DNA of 64,000 bases from Sphingomonas sp. ATCC 31555 (GTDB lineage: Bacteria > Pseudomonadota > Alphaproteobacteria > Sphingomonadales > Sphingomonadaceae), in assembly GCF_000282895.1 (NCBI RefSeq), contig NZ_ALBQ01000027.1, forward strand, positions 1-64,000. The letters run 5' to 3'. Of the stretch, positions 34,870 to 44,531 are shown in pieces. Both the position numbers and the translations under genes were made by a program. Position 1 is the first letter of the stretch, and each line of letters opens with the position of its first letter. The notes below the pieces were generated by a model. The model saw only the letters and a list, made by a program, of their open reading frames with translations. It ran no database searches and was not told the origin of the DNA.

Positions 34870-36453
34870 TCAGCTCCGCTGGACATGCCCGCCCGCCGCC
34901 GCCTCAGCGAGCGGCAGCTGCAAGGACAGGCTGTCGCTCGCGATGCTGAGGCTGCCGCCGAGCTCGCGCGCAAGGTTCCGAGCAAGACGCAGCGCGAAGC
35001 CGGCCCCCAGCAGCGTCAGATCCTCGGTGCCTTCATCGTCAATCGCCAGCATCGCATCGCCCGGATAGTCGCCAAGGGCGGCAGGCCGGTCGATCCGGAT
35101 CGTCGCAAACCCGCTCTTTTCCCGCTCGAGGCGCAAGGCGAGGCGCTCGCCGCGCGCGCTTGCCGACACCAACGTGGCCAGCAGACGCGCGAGCAGCCGC
35201 TCGACTGCGCGGGCATCGCCCGAGATCAGGGCATCGTCCTCCGGCAGGATCAGCGCCGAACCGCGCAGCGCCAGCAATTCGGCGAGATCGGCGGCAATGC
35301 CCGACAACAGGCTGCGCAGCGCAACCGTGCCCGGCGCCAGCGCCAGCGCAGCGCTTTCGATCCGCGCGGCGAGGTCCAGATCGTCGATCGCACCGAGCAA
35401 CTCGCGCACCTGGCCGCGAATGAACGCGGCGCGCTCGCGGTACGCGGCCGGCACCGGGCCCAGCATCTGCGCCTCGATCATTTCGGCGAAGCCCGCGATC
35501 GCGTTGGTAGGGGTGCGCAGCTCATGCACCAGCTGGCGGAGCAGATCCGCCTCCACGGGCGATTGCCGCAGCGGCTCGGCACGTTCGTCCACCCGGGGGC
35601 GCCGCGCCGTGCCCCGATAGCCGCAGAACCGGCCGCCCAAAGGATCGAAAGTGGGGATGGCAGAGATCAGCCAGTCTCCAGCCGCGCTCGAATCGCCGGC
35701 GATTGTCATGCGCGCGTTGGTGAAAGCGGCCCGACGTCGGAATGCCCCTGCCGCCACCCCGTCCAACCGGCTGCCCCGGTGCACGCCCTGCAGATCAAAG
35801 GAGAGCCCGATCACCGGCGCACGATCCACGCCTTCGACCCAGCGGATGACGCCGGCGACATCGGTTTCGAAGCGGAAATCGCTTGCCTGTGGTACCGGCG
35901 GTGCGGCCGGGATCGATCGATCCGCCCGTTCGCGGCGATGGGCGTCGATCCGCGCAACGATGTCGGCCACAGCGAACAGGCCCGGTGGCGGGGCGACGGG
36001 CGCTACCTCCGGAGCCGTCCGCTGGTCCGCCAGCGTGAAATCCGCGCCGAACGCCGCCAGCGCCCCCACAACCGCGGGCGAAAGATCGCGGCGATGCCGC
36101 AAGACATGACGCCCCTCGGCAGAGAGCTGCGGGAGCAGCGCGATCCATTCTGCATCGTCGATCTGCGCGGTGCGCAGGACGGGCCGTGCGACCGGCAGGA
36201 CATCGACTGCGAGCAGCCGCACCAGCGACGCTGGCGGCCGGGCAAACTCCAGCGCCCGCACGCTCGCTTCGCGCGCTGCAAGCGGTACGCGCCCCCGGAT
36301 GGTTTCGAGGAGACGGAACGCCCGCGGATCAGGCGCTGCGCGCCCGCGCCCAATCAGATCGACGATCTGCCGCCATGCCGATGGCGCACCGGACGGCGAC
36401 TCCACGTCTCCGGCAAGCACCGTTTCCAGCGAATCATCAAAGCGCAACGCCAC
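34870..36453 (-). CDS. Atypical sensor histidine kinase
   Basis: A 527-residue protein without clear membrane segments. A long N-terminal sensory region of unknown fold (1 to about 270) is followed by a PAS-like part. The HisKA helix LLRQLVHELRTPTNAIAGFAEMI carries the phospho-accepting His. A weak HATPase domain follows, with LLGAGFALRLARNLARELGGSLS as G-box. The N-box is degenerate (no clear Asn in RLLARLLATLVSASARG), so ATP binding may be altered. I chose GTG 36453, preceded by GGGGGAAAGGGCG; the longer frame runs into the promoter region. No response regulator is adjacent. Confidence 0.8.
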   Translation of the reverse strand: MALRFDDSLETVLAGDVESPSGAPSAWRQIVDLIGRGRAAPDPRAFRLLETIRGRVPLAAREASVRALEFARPPASLVRLLAVDVLPVARPVLRTAQIDDAEWIALLPQLSAEGRHVLRHRRDLSPAVVGALAAFGADFTLADQRTAPEVAPVAPPPGLFAVADIVARIDAHRRERADRSIPAAPPVPQASDFRFETDVAGVIRWVEGVDRAPVIGLSFDLQGVHRGSRLDGVAAGAFRRRAAFTNARMTIAGDSSAAGDWLISAIPTFDPLGGRFCGYRGTARRPRVDERAEPLRQSPVEADLLRQLVHELRTPTNAIAGFAEMIEAQMLGPVPAAYRERAAFIRGQVRELLGAIDDLDLAARIESAALALAPGTVALRSLLSGIAADLAELLALRGSALILPEDDALISGDARAVERLLARLLATLVSASARGERLALRLEREKSGFATIRIDRPAALGDYPGDAMLAIDDEGTEDLTLLGAGFALRLARNLARELGGSLSIASDSLSLQLPLAEAAAGGHVQRS

Positions 36454-36632
36454 CGCCCTTTCCCCCGCATCGCAAATTTTTGCTTTGCAGCACCTCCATA
36501 GCGGTGGGCGATGGAGGCTGGAAACAGTCCATTTCGGTACGTCGCAATGTGGGACAATTGCGTTGCCGTGTAATTTTATTGTGCTAACAACGCGCGATAA
36601 GAAACGAAGCCCTACAGGAGCCACAGAACACA

Positions 36633-37100
36633 ATGCGATTCGACGAGATCGACGTCCGTATCCTGGGACTACTTCAGGAAAATGGCCGCATGACCAATGT
36701 CGAGCTTGCCGAACGGGTCGGCCTGACGGCACCGCCATGCCTGCGGCGCGTGCGCGCGCTAGAACAGGAAGGCGCGATCAAGGGCTATCATGCTGCGCTC
36801 GACCCTAGCGCGCTGGGCTATAACCTAACCGTCTTTGCCATGGTAAGCCTGAAAAGCCAGGCCGAAAGCGATTTGCGCGCGTTCGAGCAGCTTGTCGCGC
36901 AAATTCCGGAAGTGCGCGAATGCCATATGCTGAACGGCGAGATCGACTTCATCCTGAAGATCGTCGCTCCGGATCTGCAGAGCTTCCAGACGATCCTGAC
37001 GACGCGTCTCACCACCGCACCGAACGTGGAGCATGTCAAAACCTCGCTCACGATCCGCACGGCGAAGGCGCTGCCGGGCGTACCCGTTCCACAGCTTTGA
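36633..37100 (+). CDS. Lrp/AsnC-family transcriptional regulator
   Basis: A 155-residue regulator of normal length. The N-terminal winged HTH (DEIDVRILGLLQENGRMTNVELAERVGLTAPPCLRRVRALEQ) is followed by the C-terminal RAM/AsnC effector domain (VPEVRECHMLNGEIDFILKI-like stretch). It probably senses an amino acid. It is divergent from the histidine kinase across an AT-rich 180-bp gap holding its promoter and is followed by a strong terminator. Confidence 0.92.
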   Translation: MRFDEIDVRILGLLQENGRMTNVELAERVGLTAPPCLRRVRALEQEGAIKGYHAALDPSALGYNLTVFAMVSLKSQAESDLRAFEQLVAQIPEVRECHMLNGEIDFILKIVAPDLQSFQTILTTRLTTAPNVEHVKTSLTIRTAKALPGVPVPQL

Positions 37101-37132
37101 TCGGTGCCCCCACGCCCGCCTGAGAGCATGTG

Positions 37133-37164
37133 AAAAGGGGCGGTCCTTGCGGACCGCCCCTTTT
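37133..37164. terminator. Strong bidirectional rho-independent terminator
   Basis: A perfect 14-bp stem, AAAAGGGGCGGTCC/GGACCGCCCCTTTT with loop TTGC, lies between the convergent Lrp gene and the TPR gene. The A and T tracts allow it to work in both directions. Confidence 0.92.
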
Positions 37165-37193
37165 CTATTGGCGTTCGGAACGCGCGGTGCCGA

Positions 37194-38477
37194 TCAGGAA
37201 AGCGCCGGCAGGTCCAGCGCAACCGTCCACAGCGTGGCGAGGTCGATGGCGGGAGCGCCCTTCACCTGGCCGAACGTGGTGCGGGCTTCGTCCTTGCGGC
37301 CAAGATTGTAGAGCGCCACGCCCTTGTGCAGGTTCACGTCATCGGCAAGAACGCCACCCTTCTGCAGCGCCAGATCATACAGCTCGACGGCCTTGGCGAA
37401 GTCGCCGGATGCCAGATAGGCGTCGGCGGTCTGCGCTGCCGTCTTGCCGTTCGCCGCAGCCTGGGACTGTTTGACGAGCGGCGCGAGCGAACCTTCGGCC
37501 TTCACCTTCGCCTGCGCGGAGGTGTGGATGCGCGTAGCGTCCGCATTGCCGGCCGGAACCTTGCCGTTGCTGCGACCTTCATCGATCACGGCAACTGCCT
37601 CCCATGGCAGACCGGCCGAATTCACCGATTCGGCATATTCGACATAGTCGCTCTGGTCGGCCAGCACCTTGGTGGCACGCAGCAGGCGGAACAGGTCAAT
37701 GCGCTGCGCATTCGTCAGGCGGGTACCAGCCTGATCGGCGCTGCCGCGGAGCATCATCACGCCCCAACGCCAGTTCTTCGCCGTCGGATATTCCTGGATC
37801 ATCTGCTGCAGCCACTTGGCCGTTTCTGCGCGATTGCCGGTGGCATAGACGCGGGGAATGGCGAACTGGTACCAGGCGACGGGCGGCTTCTGGCCGGTGG
37901 CCTTCACTGCCTTGATCGCGCGATCCACTTCGGCGACCGATTCGGTCGGGCGGTTGGTTGCCGCATAGGCGTTCGCCAGCGCGAGCGAGAGATCGAACTC
38001 GTTATTGCCGGCTTCGCGCGCCTTGAGCAGCGCGTCGATCGCCTCCGGATACTTCTTGTCCTTCATCGCCTGATCGCCGGCCATGTAATAATATTGGCGC
38101 TTATAGGCGGCGAGTTCGGTCGGCGGCGTGCGGGGGTTGGCGATCAGGACCGGCAGCGTCTTCATCAGGCCGGGCATGTCGTTCTGGCCGGCCTGCATGC
38201 GCGAGCGCAGATAGGCGGCATAGTATTTCTCGTCGTCGTTCTGGGCGACCTGATCCAGCGCATCGAGCGCAGGACCGGCGGCAGCCCAGTTCTTGGCCTG
38301 TACCGCTTCCATCGCGGGCTGGGCCGCCTTGCGGAAGGCATCGCCCACCTTGAGCGCGTTCGGGTCTTCCTTCGCGGCGCCCTTCTTATCCTTCTGGGCC
38401 AGCGCGGGCGTCGTCACCAGCGCGGTCGAACCCAGCGCGAGCATCGCAGTCAGCGCAAGCTTCGAAACAAACTTCAT
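37194..38477 (-). CDS. Exported TPR-repeat protein
   Basis: A 427-residue protein with a signal peptide MKFVSKLALTAMLALGSTALVTTPALAQ, then helical repeats of TPR type. Examples are AAYLRSRMQAGQNDMPGLMKTLP, YYYMAGDQAMKDKKYPEAIDALLKA, TADAYLASGDFAKAVELYDLALQKGG and LHKGVALYNLGRKDEARTTFGQV. It is likely periplasmic and involved in protein-protein contacts; no specific role can be read. ATG 38477 follows GAGGAGAG. A 256-bp gap separates it from divergent gyrA. Confidence 0.85.
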   Translation of the reverse strand: MKFVSKLALTAMLALGSTALVTTPALAQKDKKGAAKEDPNALKVGDAFRKAAQPAMEAVQAKNWAAAGPALDALDQVAQNDDEKYYAAYLRSRMQAGQNDMPGLMKTLPVLIANPRTPPTELAAYKRQYYYMAGDQAMKDKKYPEAIDALLKAREAGNNEFDLSLALANAYAATNRPTESVAEVDRAIKAVKATGQKPPVAWYQFAIPRVYATGNRAETAKWLQQMIQEYPTAKNWRWGVMMLRGSADQAGTRLTNAQRIDLFRLLRATKVLADQSDYVEYAESVNSAGLPWEAVAVIDEGRSNGKVPAGNADATRIHTSAQAKVKAEGSLAPLVKQSQAAANGKTAAQTADAYLASGDFAKAVELYDLALQKGGVLADDVNLHKGVALYNLGRKDEARTTFGQVKGAPAIDLATLWTVALDLPALS

Positions 38478-38733
38478 GTGAAACTCTCCTCGTCGGCCAG
38501 GCGGCGTTGCGGTCCCTGTAAAGGCGCCTTCATCCCCATTCAAGCACGATGCCCGTGGCGCAAAGAGGCTGAACCACGATTGAATAGGGCCATTGCGCGG
38601 CTGTAACGTCGCTGCGCCCACTTGGCTCCCAATGCTCCCCACGCGCGTGCGTACGCGCGGGCGCGGGGTTGGCAGGAGGCATGCGGGCGGCTAGAGCCAT
38701 ATCAGCGTAACAAAAACCCGAAAGTATGCCGCT

Positions 38734-41487
38734 TTGACCGACGAGACCCTGCTCGCCGACCCTTCTGACATTACCCCGATCTCGATCGTCGACGAGATGA
38801 AGACCTCGTACCTCGATTACGCGATGAGCGTGATCGTGGCGCGCGCCCTGCCCGACGTTCGCGATGGCCTGAAGCCCGTTCACCGCCGCATTCTCTATGC
38901 AGCGCAGGAAGGCGGCTATGTCGCCGGACGGCCCTACCGCAAGTCCGCCCGCCTCGTCGGTGACGTGATGGGTAAATACCACCCGCACGGCGACAGCTCG
39001 ATCTACGACGCGATGGCCCGCATGGCGCAGGATTGGGCGATGCGCGTGCCGCTGATCGACGGCCAGGGCAATTTCGGCTCGATGGACCCCGATCCGCCCG
39101 CCGCGATGCGCTACACCGAAGCGCGCCTCGCCCGCGTGGCGACGGCGCTGCTCGACGATATCGAGAAGGACACGGTCGACTTCGTGCCGAACTATGACGG
39201 TTCGGAAAGCGAGCCGTCGGTCCTCCCTGCCCGCTTCCCCAACCTGCTGGTCAACGGCGCCGGCGGCATCGCGGTCGGCATGGCGACCAACATTCCGCCG
39301 CACAATCTCGGCGAAGTGATCAACGCCTGCCTCGCGTATATCGATAACGGCGCGGTCACCGCCGAAGAGCTGATGGAGATCGTGCCCGGTCCGGACTTCC
39401 CGACCGGCGCGGTGATCCTCGGCCGCTCGGGCTGCCGCTCGGCCTATCAGACCGGCCGCGGCTCGATCCTGGTGCGCTCGCGCCACGAGTTCGAACAGCG
39501 CGGCGAGCGTCGCTCGATCGTGCTCACCGAAATACCCTACCAGCAGGGCAAGAACGCGCTGGTCGAGAAGATCGCCGAGGCCGCCAAGGAAAAGCGGATC
39601 GAAGGCGTTTCCGACATTCGCGACGAAAGCTCGCGCGAGGGCGTGCGCATCGTCATCGACCTGCGCCGCGACGCGACGCCCGAGGTGGTGCTCAACCAGA
39701 TCTGGCGGAACACGCCGGCGCAATCGAGCTTCCCGGCCAACATGCTCGCGATCCGCGGCGGCCGCCCGGAACTGCTCAACCTGCGCGACATCATCGAGGC
39801 CTTCGTCAAGTTCCGCGAGGAGGTCATCACCCGCCGCTCGAAGTTCGAGCTGGCCAAGGCGCGCGACCGTGCGCACATCTTGCTCGGCCTGGTGATCGCG
39901 GTCACCAATCTCGACGAGATGGTGAAGATCATCCGCGGCTCGTCGAGCCCGGCGGCTGCGCGCGAGGCGCTGCTCGCCCGCGAATGGCCGATCGCCGAGA
40001 TCGCGCCGTATATCCGCCTCGTCGAGGCGGTGGACACCGAAGTGACCGGCGATACCTATCGCCTGTCCGACACCCAGGTCCGCGCGATCCTCGACCTGCG
40101 CCTGCACCGCCTCACCGCGCTGGGTCGCGACGAGATCGGCGACGAGCTCAAGGAACTCGCCGATTCGATCGCCGAGCTGCTCGAGATTCTTGGCAATCGC
40201 GCCAAGCTCTACGAAGTGCTGCGCGGCGAGCTGGTCCTGATCCGCGACACCTATGCCACCCCGCGCAAGACCGAGATCGCCGCTGCCGCCGACGGCATCG
40301 ACGACGAGGACCTGATCGAGCGCGAGGACATGGTCGTGACCGTCACGGTTCAGGGCTATATCAAGCGCACCCCGCTCGATGCCTTCCGCGCCCAGGCGCG
40401 CGGCGGCAAGGGTCGCGCCGGCATGGCGACCAAGGACGAGGACGCGATCACCGAGTTGTTCGTCACCTCGACGCACACGCCGGTGCTGTTCTTCTCCACG
40501 CTCGGCCGCGTCTATCGCATGAAGGTGTGGAAGCTGCCCGAGGGCGGCCCCGCCACCCGCGGCCGGCCGATGATCAACCTGCTGCCGCTCGCCAATGGCG
40601 AGACCATCTCCACCGTGCTCCCGCTGCCGGAGGACGAGGCGGAATGGGGCAAGCTCCACGTCATGTTCGCCACCGCCAAGGGCAATGTCCGCCGCAATTC
40701 GATGGATGCGTTCACCAACGTGCCGTCGAACGGCAAGATCGCGATGAAGTTCGAAGGCGAGGACGAGGACGATCGCCTGATCGGCGTGGCGCTGCTCGAC
40801 GAAAGCGACGACGTGCTGCTGGCGACGCGCATGGGCAAGGCGATCCGCTTCCCCGGCGAGGACGTGCGCGAGTTCCAGAGCCGCGCCTCCACCGGCGTGC
40901 GCGGCATCCGGCTGTCCGAGGGCGACCAGGTCATGTCGCTGTCGATCCTGCACAAGGCAGGCATCAAGGACCAGGACGAGCGCGAGGACTATCTCCGCCA
41001 TGCGCCCTGGAAGGGCGAGGATGCCGATCGCGCGCCGCGCCGCATGGACGATGCGCGCTATGAGGAGCTGAAGGCGAGGGAGCAGTTCATCCTCACCGTC
41101 TGCGCCAATGGCTATGGCAAGCTCAGCTCGGCCTATGAATATCGCCGCACGGGTCGCGGCGGCCAGGGCATCACCAATATCGACAACATCGCCCGCAACG
41201 GGCCGGTGGTGGCGAGCTTCCCGGCGACCAAGGGGCATCAGCTGATGCTGGTCACCGATCAGGCCAAGATGATCCGCATGTCGCTGGGCGATCTGCGCGT
41301 GATCGGCCGGAACTCGGCGGGCGTGCGGCTGTTCAACGTCGCGCAGAACGAGCATGTCGTCTCGGCGGCACGCATCGAGGAAACCGAGGACGAGGCCGAG
41401 GTGAACCTGGGCGATGGCGCGGTTGCGGGCGAAGCGACGCCGGACGCGGTGCCGGGCGAAGACCTCGCCGACGGCGGCGAGAGCTGA
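38734..41487 (+). CDS. gyrA: DNA gyrase subunit A
   Basis: A 917-residue type IIA topoisomerase subunit that introduces negative supercoils with GyrB. N-terminal motifs include [39 protein letters not shown]. The quinolone-resistance region reads [15 protein letters not shown], with Ser and Asp at the positions equivalent to E. coli S83 and D87, so no classical resistance change. The catalytic Tyr lies in AMRYTEARL. The C-terminal beta-pinwheel blades include the GyrA-box-like [10 protein letters not shown], and the tail is acidic. The only in-frame start near the family N-terminus is TTG 38734; no strong ribosome site precedes it. Confidence 0.97.
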   Translation: MTDETLLADPSDITPISIVDEMKTSYLDYAMSVIVARALPDVRDGLKPVHRRILYAAQEGGYVAGRPYRKSARLVGDVMGKYHPHGDSSIYDAMARMAQDWAMRVPLIDGQGNFGSMDPDPPAAMRYTEARLARVATALLDDIEKDTVDFVPNYDGSESEPSVLPARFPNLLVNGAGGIAVGMATNIPPHNLGEVINACLAYIDNGAVTAEELMEIVPGPDFPTGAVILGRSGCRSAYQTGRGSILVRSRHEFEQRGERRSIVLTEIPYQQGKNALVEKIAEAAKEKRIEGVSDIRDESSREGVRIVIDLRRDATPEVVLNQIWRNTPAQSSFPANMLAIRGGRPELLNLRDIIEAFVKFREEVITRRSKFELAKARDRAHILLGLVIAVTNLDEMVKIIRGSSSPAAAREALLAREWPIAEIAPYIRLVEAVDTEVTGDTYRLSDTQVRAILDLRLHRLTALGRDEIGDELKELADSIAELLEILGNRAKLYEVLRGELVLIRDTYATPRKTEIAAAADGIDDEDLIEREDMVVTVTVQGYIKRTPLDAFRAQARGGKGRAGMATKDEDAITELFVTSTHTPVLFFSTLGRVYRMKVWKLPEGGPATRGRPMINLLPLANGETISTVLPLPEDEAEWGKLHVMFATAKGNVRRNSMDAFTNVPSNGKIAMKFEGEDEDDRLIGVALLDESDDVLLATRMGKAIRFPGEDVREFQSRASTGVRGIRLSEGDQVMSLSILHKAGIKDQDEREDYLRHAPWKGEDADRAPRRMDDARYEELKAREQFILTVCANGYGKLSSAYEYRRTGRGGQGITNIDNIARNGPVVASFPATKGHQLMLVTDQAKMIRMSLGDLRVIGRNSAGVRLFNVAQNEHVVSAARIEETEDEAEVNLGDGAVAGEATPDAVPGEDLADGGES

Positions 41488-41490
41488 GCC

Positions 41491-41844
41491 ATGGCCGACA
41501 TGCCCCTCACCGCCTACAAGATCCTGACGCAGGAGCAGATGGACGCGCTCGAGCACGAACGCGTCTTCCTTGGTGCGCCGATCGACTTGGCTGACGGCTA
41601 TATCCACCTCTCCACCGCCGAGCAGGCGCAGGAGACGCTGGAGAAGCATTTCGCGGGTCGGACGGACCTGTGGCTCGCCGCCGTGGATCTGGCGGCGCTG
41701 GGGGACACGGTGCGCTGGGAACCCTCGCGCGGCGGCCAGCTCTTCCCCCACCTCTACGGCCCGCTGCCGCTCGATGCGGTAACGGCCTATAGCGAAGTGC
41801 ACCACGAGCCGGACGGCACCCTCCGCCTGCCGGTGGCGGGGTGA
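41491..41844 (+). CDS. DUF952 protein
   Basis: A 117-residue protein of the DUF952 family (AYKILTQEQMDAL, DGYIHLSTAEQAQETLEKHFAG, LWEPSRGGQLFPHLYGPLP-like ending). The family fold resembles ADP-ribosyl-transferase/RNA 2'-phosphotransferase-like proteins, but its function is unknown. It starts 3 bp after the gyrA stop, so it is probably co-transcribed with gyrA. Confidence 0.88.
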   Translation: MADMPLTAYKILTQEQMDALEHERVFLGAPIDLADGYIHLSTAEQAQETLEKHFAGRTDLWLAAVDLAALGDTVRWEPSRGGQLFPHLYGPLPLDAVTAYSEVHHEPDGTLRLPVAG

Positions 41845-41864
41845 ACATGCCGTAAAATCATTGC

Positions 41865-41893
41865 TTGACGGAGCCGACCCCGGAACGTAATTG
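41865..41893 (+). promoter_or_regulatory. Promoter candidate for tRNA-Glu
   Basis: TTGACG (41865-41870) and TAATTG (41888-41893) are separated by 17 bp and end about 20 bp before the tRNA. This is a plausible sigma-70 type promoter. Confidence 0.5.
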
Positions 41894-41912
41894 GCCGCCT
41901 CCGCCAAGCAAT

Positions 41913-41988
41913 GGCCCCTTCGTCTAGCGGTCTAGGACGTCGCCCTCTCACGGCGAAAACACGGGTTCGAGTCCCGTAGGGGTCACCA
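41913..41988 (+). tRNA. tRNA-Glu(CUC)
   Basis: The acceptor GGCCCCT pairs with AGGGGTC (one G-U pair). The anticodon stem is TCGCC/GGCGA with loop CTCTCAC, giving anticodon CTC. The T arm is GGTTCGAGTCC and CCA is encoded. Mobile DNA begins within 300 bp downstream. Confidence 0.95.
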
Positions 41989-42034
41989 GCCTTTTCAAAG
42001 GCTTAGCCACTGAATGGCTGCACGAACGCGGAAG

Positions 42035-42056
42035 TTACTGCAAATTTACTGCAAAA
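42035..42056. repeat. Tandem 11-bp direct repeat after tRNA-Glu
   Basis: TTACTGCAAAT and TTACTGCAAAA follow each other directly, 47 bp after the tRNA. From 41989 to 42258 I see no gene. The stretch may be a scar of an integration at the tRNA 3' end, but no second tRNA end copy was found. Confidence 0.5.
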
Positions 42057-42297
42057 CCGTAGCTGGAAATCGGCGGACTTTCGCGGATTGTTCTAGGACC
42101 CGTGGCGTTCGCATCCGCAGCTGGTAGAGCGCTGGCGAATGCCTGATTCGCACCCCAAACTCAATTTTTCCACCTTCGTTCGGCGCACTCGCCGGCCATC
42201 ATCGTTGGGCGCATCGCTCCCGGCAGCTGGCGACCAAAGCCGGTCGTTCATATCCGCCTGAACCGCGCCGGGATTGCCGGAGGCCATTGGATGTGAG

Positions 42298-43206
42298 TCA
42301 CGCCGCCATATCGATCTGCTCAGCGGCAGCATAGTAGTTCGCTTCGGGTTCGGCAGGCGGGATGTTGCCAATGGGCTCGAGCAGTGGGCCATGGTTGAAC
42401 CAGTCGACTCATTCGAGGGTGGCGTATTCGACGGCTTCGAAGCTGCGCCATGGCCCGCGTCGATCGATGACCTCAGCCTTATACAGGCCGTTGATCGTCT
42501 CGGCCAAGGCATTGTCATAGCTGTCTCCGACGCTGCCGACCGAGGGCTCGATGCCGGCTTCTGCGAGGCGTTCGGTGTATTGGATGGAAACGTACTGGCT
42601 GCCGCGGTCCGAGTGGTGGACAAGGCCAGCATCTCGCGCGGGACGACGATCGTGCAGCGCCTGCTCGAGCGCGTCGAGGACGAAGCCGGCATGGGCGCTC
42701 CGGCTGACACGCCAGCCGACGATCCGACGCGCATAGGTGTCGATGACGAACGCCACGTAGACGAACCCCGCCCAGGTCGCCACGTAGGTAAAGTCCGACA
42801 CCCATAGCATGTTCGGCGCCGGAGCACGGAACTGGCGCTTCACCCGATCGAGCGGGCATGGTGCCGTCTTGTCGCTGACGGTGGTGCGCACCGGCTTGCC
42901 GCGGATCACGCCTGCCAGACGCATCGCACGCATCAGCCGGGCAACGGCGCATCGGGCGACGTCGAATCCCTCGCGGCGCAGCTGCCGCCAAATCTTGCGG
43001 ACGCCATAGACGCGGAAATTCTCCTCGAACACGCGGCGCACCTCCGGTCGGAGCACGTCGTCCCGCCGCGCGCGAGCCGACCGCTTGGTCGGCTCTATCC
43101 TTCTGGCAACATGGGCATGGTAGGTGGAGGGGGCGATCGGCAGTACCCGGCAGATCGGCTCGACCCCGTACACCACGCGGTGCGCGTCGATGAACGACAC
43201 CATCAC
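42298..43206 (-). pseudogene. IS3-family orfB transposase with premature stop
   Basis: The reading frame should give 302 residues. It has the HTH_21 region (NFRVYGVRKIWRQLRREGFDV) and the DDE core: D in VSDFTYVATW, D in VHHSDRGSQY and E in DNALAETING. At 42409-42411 a Trp codon is TGA (ATLE-stop-VDWFNHGPLLEPIG), removing the last 38 residues. The catalytic triad is intact, but the conserved tail is lost. Confidence 0.88.
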
Positions 43207-43528
43207 TTCGCTCGGCGGTCGAGCTCCGCCATCGCAAAATAGGCGGACGCCTTACGAAGGATCTCGTTCGCCTGGCGCAGCTCGCGATTCTCGCGCTCCA
43301 AGGCTTTCATCCGCTCCGCGACGTCACTCGGCACACCACCGCGCATACCGCTGTCCACCTCGGCTTTCTTCACCCATTCGTTGAGCGTCTGCCCGGAACA
43401 GCCGATCTTCGCCGCGATCGATACTACCGGCGCCACCGCGACGGGTGATCCTTCTCGTGTTCCAGCACCATCCGAACCGCGCGGGCGCGCACCTCAGGCG
43501 AGAACCTGTTCGTCGTTTTGCTCGTCAT
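43203..43528 (-). pseudogene. IS3-family orfA with frameshift
   Basis: It starts [20 protein letters not shown] and reads into DHPSRW, then a one-base loss near 43436 puts the ribosome on a nearby TAG. The rest ([20 protein letters not shown], then a coiled-coil [18 protein letters not shown]) is open in the shifted frame. The intact family reads through [13 protein letters not shown]. Confidence 0.85.
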
Positions 43529-43578
43529 AAACCCTTCCTCTCAGGAGTTGGGGCCTCCGACAAACCCGGCGCGGTTCA

Positions 43579-43726
43579 ATGCCTGCAGCCAACGGAAGCC
43601 CTGGTCGGCGTCGACTGGCTTCCACCCTGGGATACGTACGACCACGGCTTCGGCCAACGCTAGCTCCTCGCGAAGAGCGTCGCGATATCGCTCCCATCGA
43701 GCCTGGACCGGCGATCGTTCAATCAT
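43579..43726 (-). pseudogene. Small unknown gene truncated by the IS3 element
   Basis: An open frame starting at 43726 (MIERSPVQARWERYRDALR, then EELALAEAVVVRIPGWKPVD) runs into the element end at 43578, so only about 49 native codons remain. The family is not recognised. From here to 43848 I see nothing else firm; a short minus-strand stretch ELLVRDGAIMPSGAID ends at 43797. Confidence 0.45.
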
Positions 43727-43847
43727 GGTTCTAGCATGCCCGCCGCTGCCATCAGCGACAACCCTTTACGAGTTCACGACCTAAACACCTAGTCGATAGC
43801 GCCGCTGGGCATAATGGCCCCATCGCGGACGAGCAGTTCGGGCGCGG

Positions 43848-44531
43848 TCATCCCGGCCGCGACGCCGGCTTACGCAACGCCTTGCGAACGCCCGGCAACA
43901 TGCGGCCGACGATGATATCGACACCCCGCGCGTTCGGATGCATCCCGTCCGCCTGAAGCAGTGCCCGATTGCCGGCCACCCCGTCGAGGAAGAACGGGTA
44001 GCGCGCTACCCCATGCTTCTTGGCGAGCGCGGGGTATATGCCGTCGAAGGCACGCACATATTCCGGCCCCAGGTTCGGCGCAGCCCGCATGCCGGCGAGC
44101 AACACGGGAATGCGCCGATTGTGCAATTCGGTGAGGATCGCATCGAGATTGGCTCTGGTCTGCGAGACGGGAAGGCCGCGAAGCATGTCGTTCGCACCAA
44201 GTTCGACGATGACGAGATCGGGCGCCCTCCCCAATCCGCGCAATCCCCACCGCAGACGTGCGCGGGCCTGCGCGGCCGTATCGCCAGCGACGCCGCCGTT
44301 GCGGACCGTCGCTGCCACGCCTGCGCGGCGCAGCGCCGCTTCCAGCTTGGCGGTAAATCCCGAGGCGGGCGGAAGGCCATAGCCGGCGCTGAGGCTGTCC
44401 CCGAACGCCCAGATCACCGGCGCGCGCGGCGCGGCATCGGCGCTCGGCGCAAATGCCAGGAGCGGGAGCATCGCGAGATGGACAATCCCCCGCAACCCTC
44501 CATATCGCTTCAGGCGTGACCATGGCATCAT
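43848..44531 (-). CDS. TesA-like SGNH arylesterase/lysophospholipase
   Basis: A 227-residue exported SGNH hydrolase. The signal peptide lies near residues 10-32 (GIVHLAMLPLLAFAPSADA). Block I is WAFGDSLSAGYGLP, block II is NGGVAGDTA, block III is ELGANDMLRG and block V is ADGMHPN, all catalytic residues present. It resembles periplasmic TesA/EstA enzymes. The start is ATG 44531 or 44528, overlapping head-to-head with the ABC ATPase start at 44522, the same divergent order as E. coli tesA-ybbA-ybbP. Confidence 0.9.
   Translation of the reverse strand: MMPWSRLKRYGGLRGIVHLAMLPLLAFAPSADAAPRAPVIWAFGDSLSAGYGLPPASGFTAKLEAALRRAGVAATVRNGGVAGDTAAQARARLRWGLRGLGRAPDLVIVELGANDMLRGLPVSQTRANLDAILTELHNRRIPVLLAGMRAAPNLGPEYVRAFDGIYPALAKKHGVARYPFFLDGVAGNRALLQADGMHPNARGVDIIVGRMLPGVRKALRKPASRPG

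Larger units (their letters stand above)
42259..43578 (-). mobile_element. IS3-family insertion sequence, decayed
   Basis: A 1320-bp element with imperfect terminal inverted repeats: TGAACCGCGCCGGGATTGCC at the left, matched by TGAACCGCGCCGGGTTTGTC read inward from the right end. It carries orfA and orfB on the minus strand, both damaged. No target duplication is visible (left flank GCC, right flank ATG). The orfB-side end is the parent type of the miniature element at 4219-4465. It truncates a small open frame at 43579. Confidence 0.9.

Noticed and set aside
38530-41907. 1125-codon open frame on the minus strand opposite gyrA
   Set aside because: It is a composition shadow of the GC-rich gyrA gene. 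It has no family motifs, and the gyrA reading on the plus strand is certain.
42115-42155. tRNA-like D-arm sequence after tRNA-Glu
   Set aside because: Only GCAGCTGGTAGAGCGC resembles a tRNA; no matching acceptor or T arm follows, so it is not annotated as a gene.
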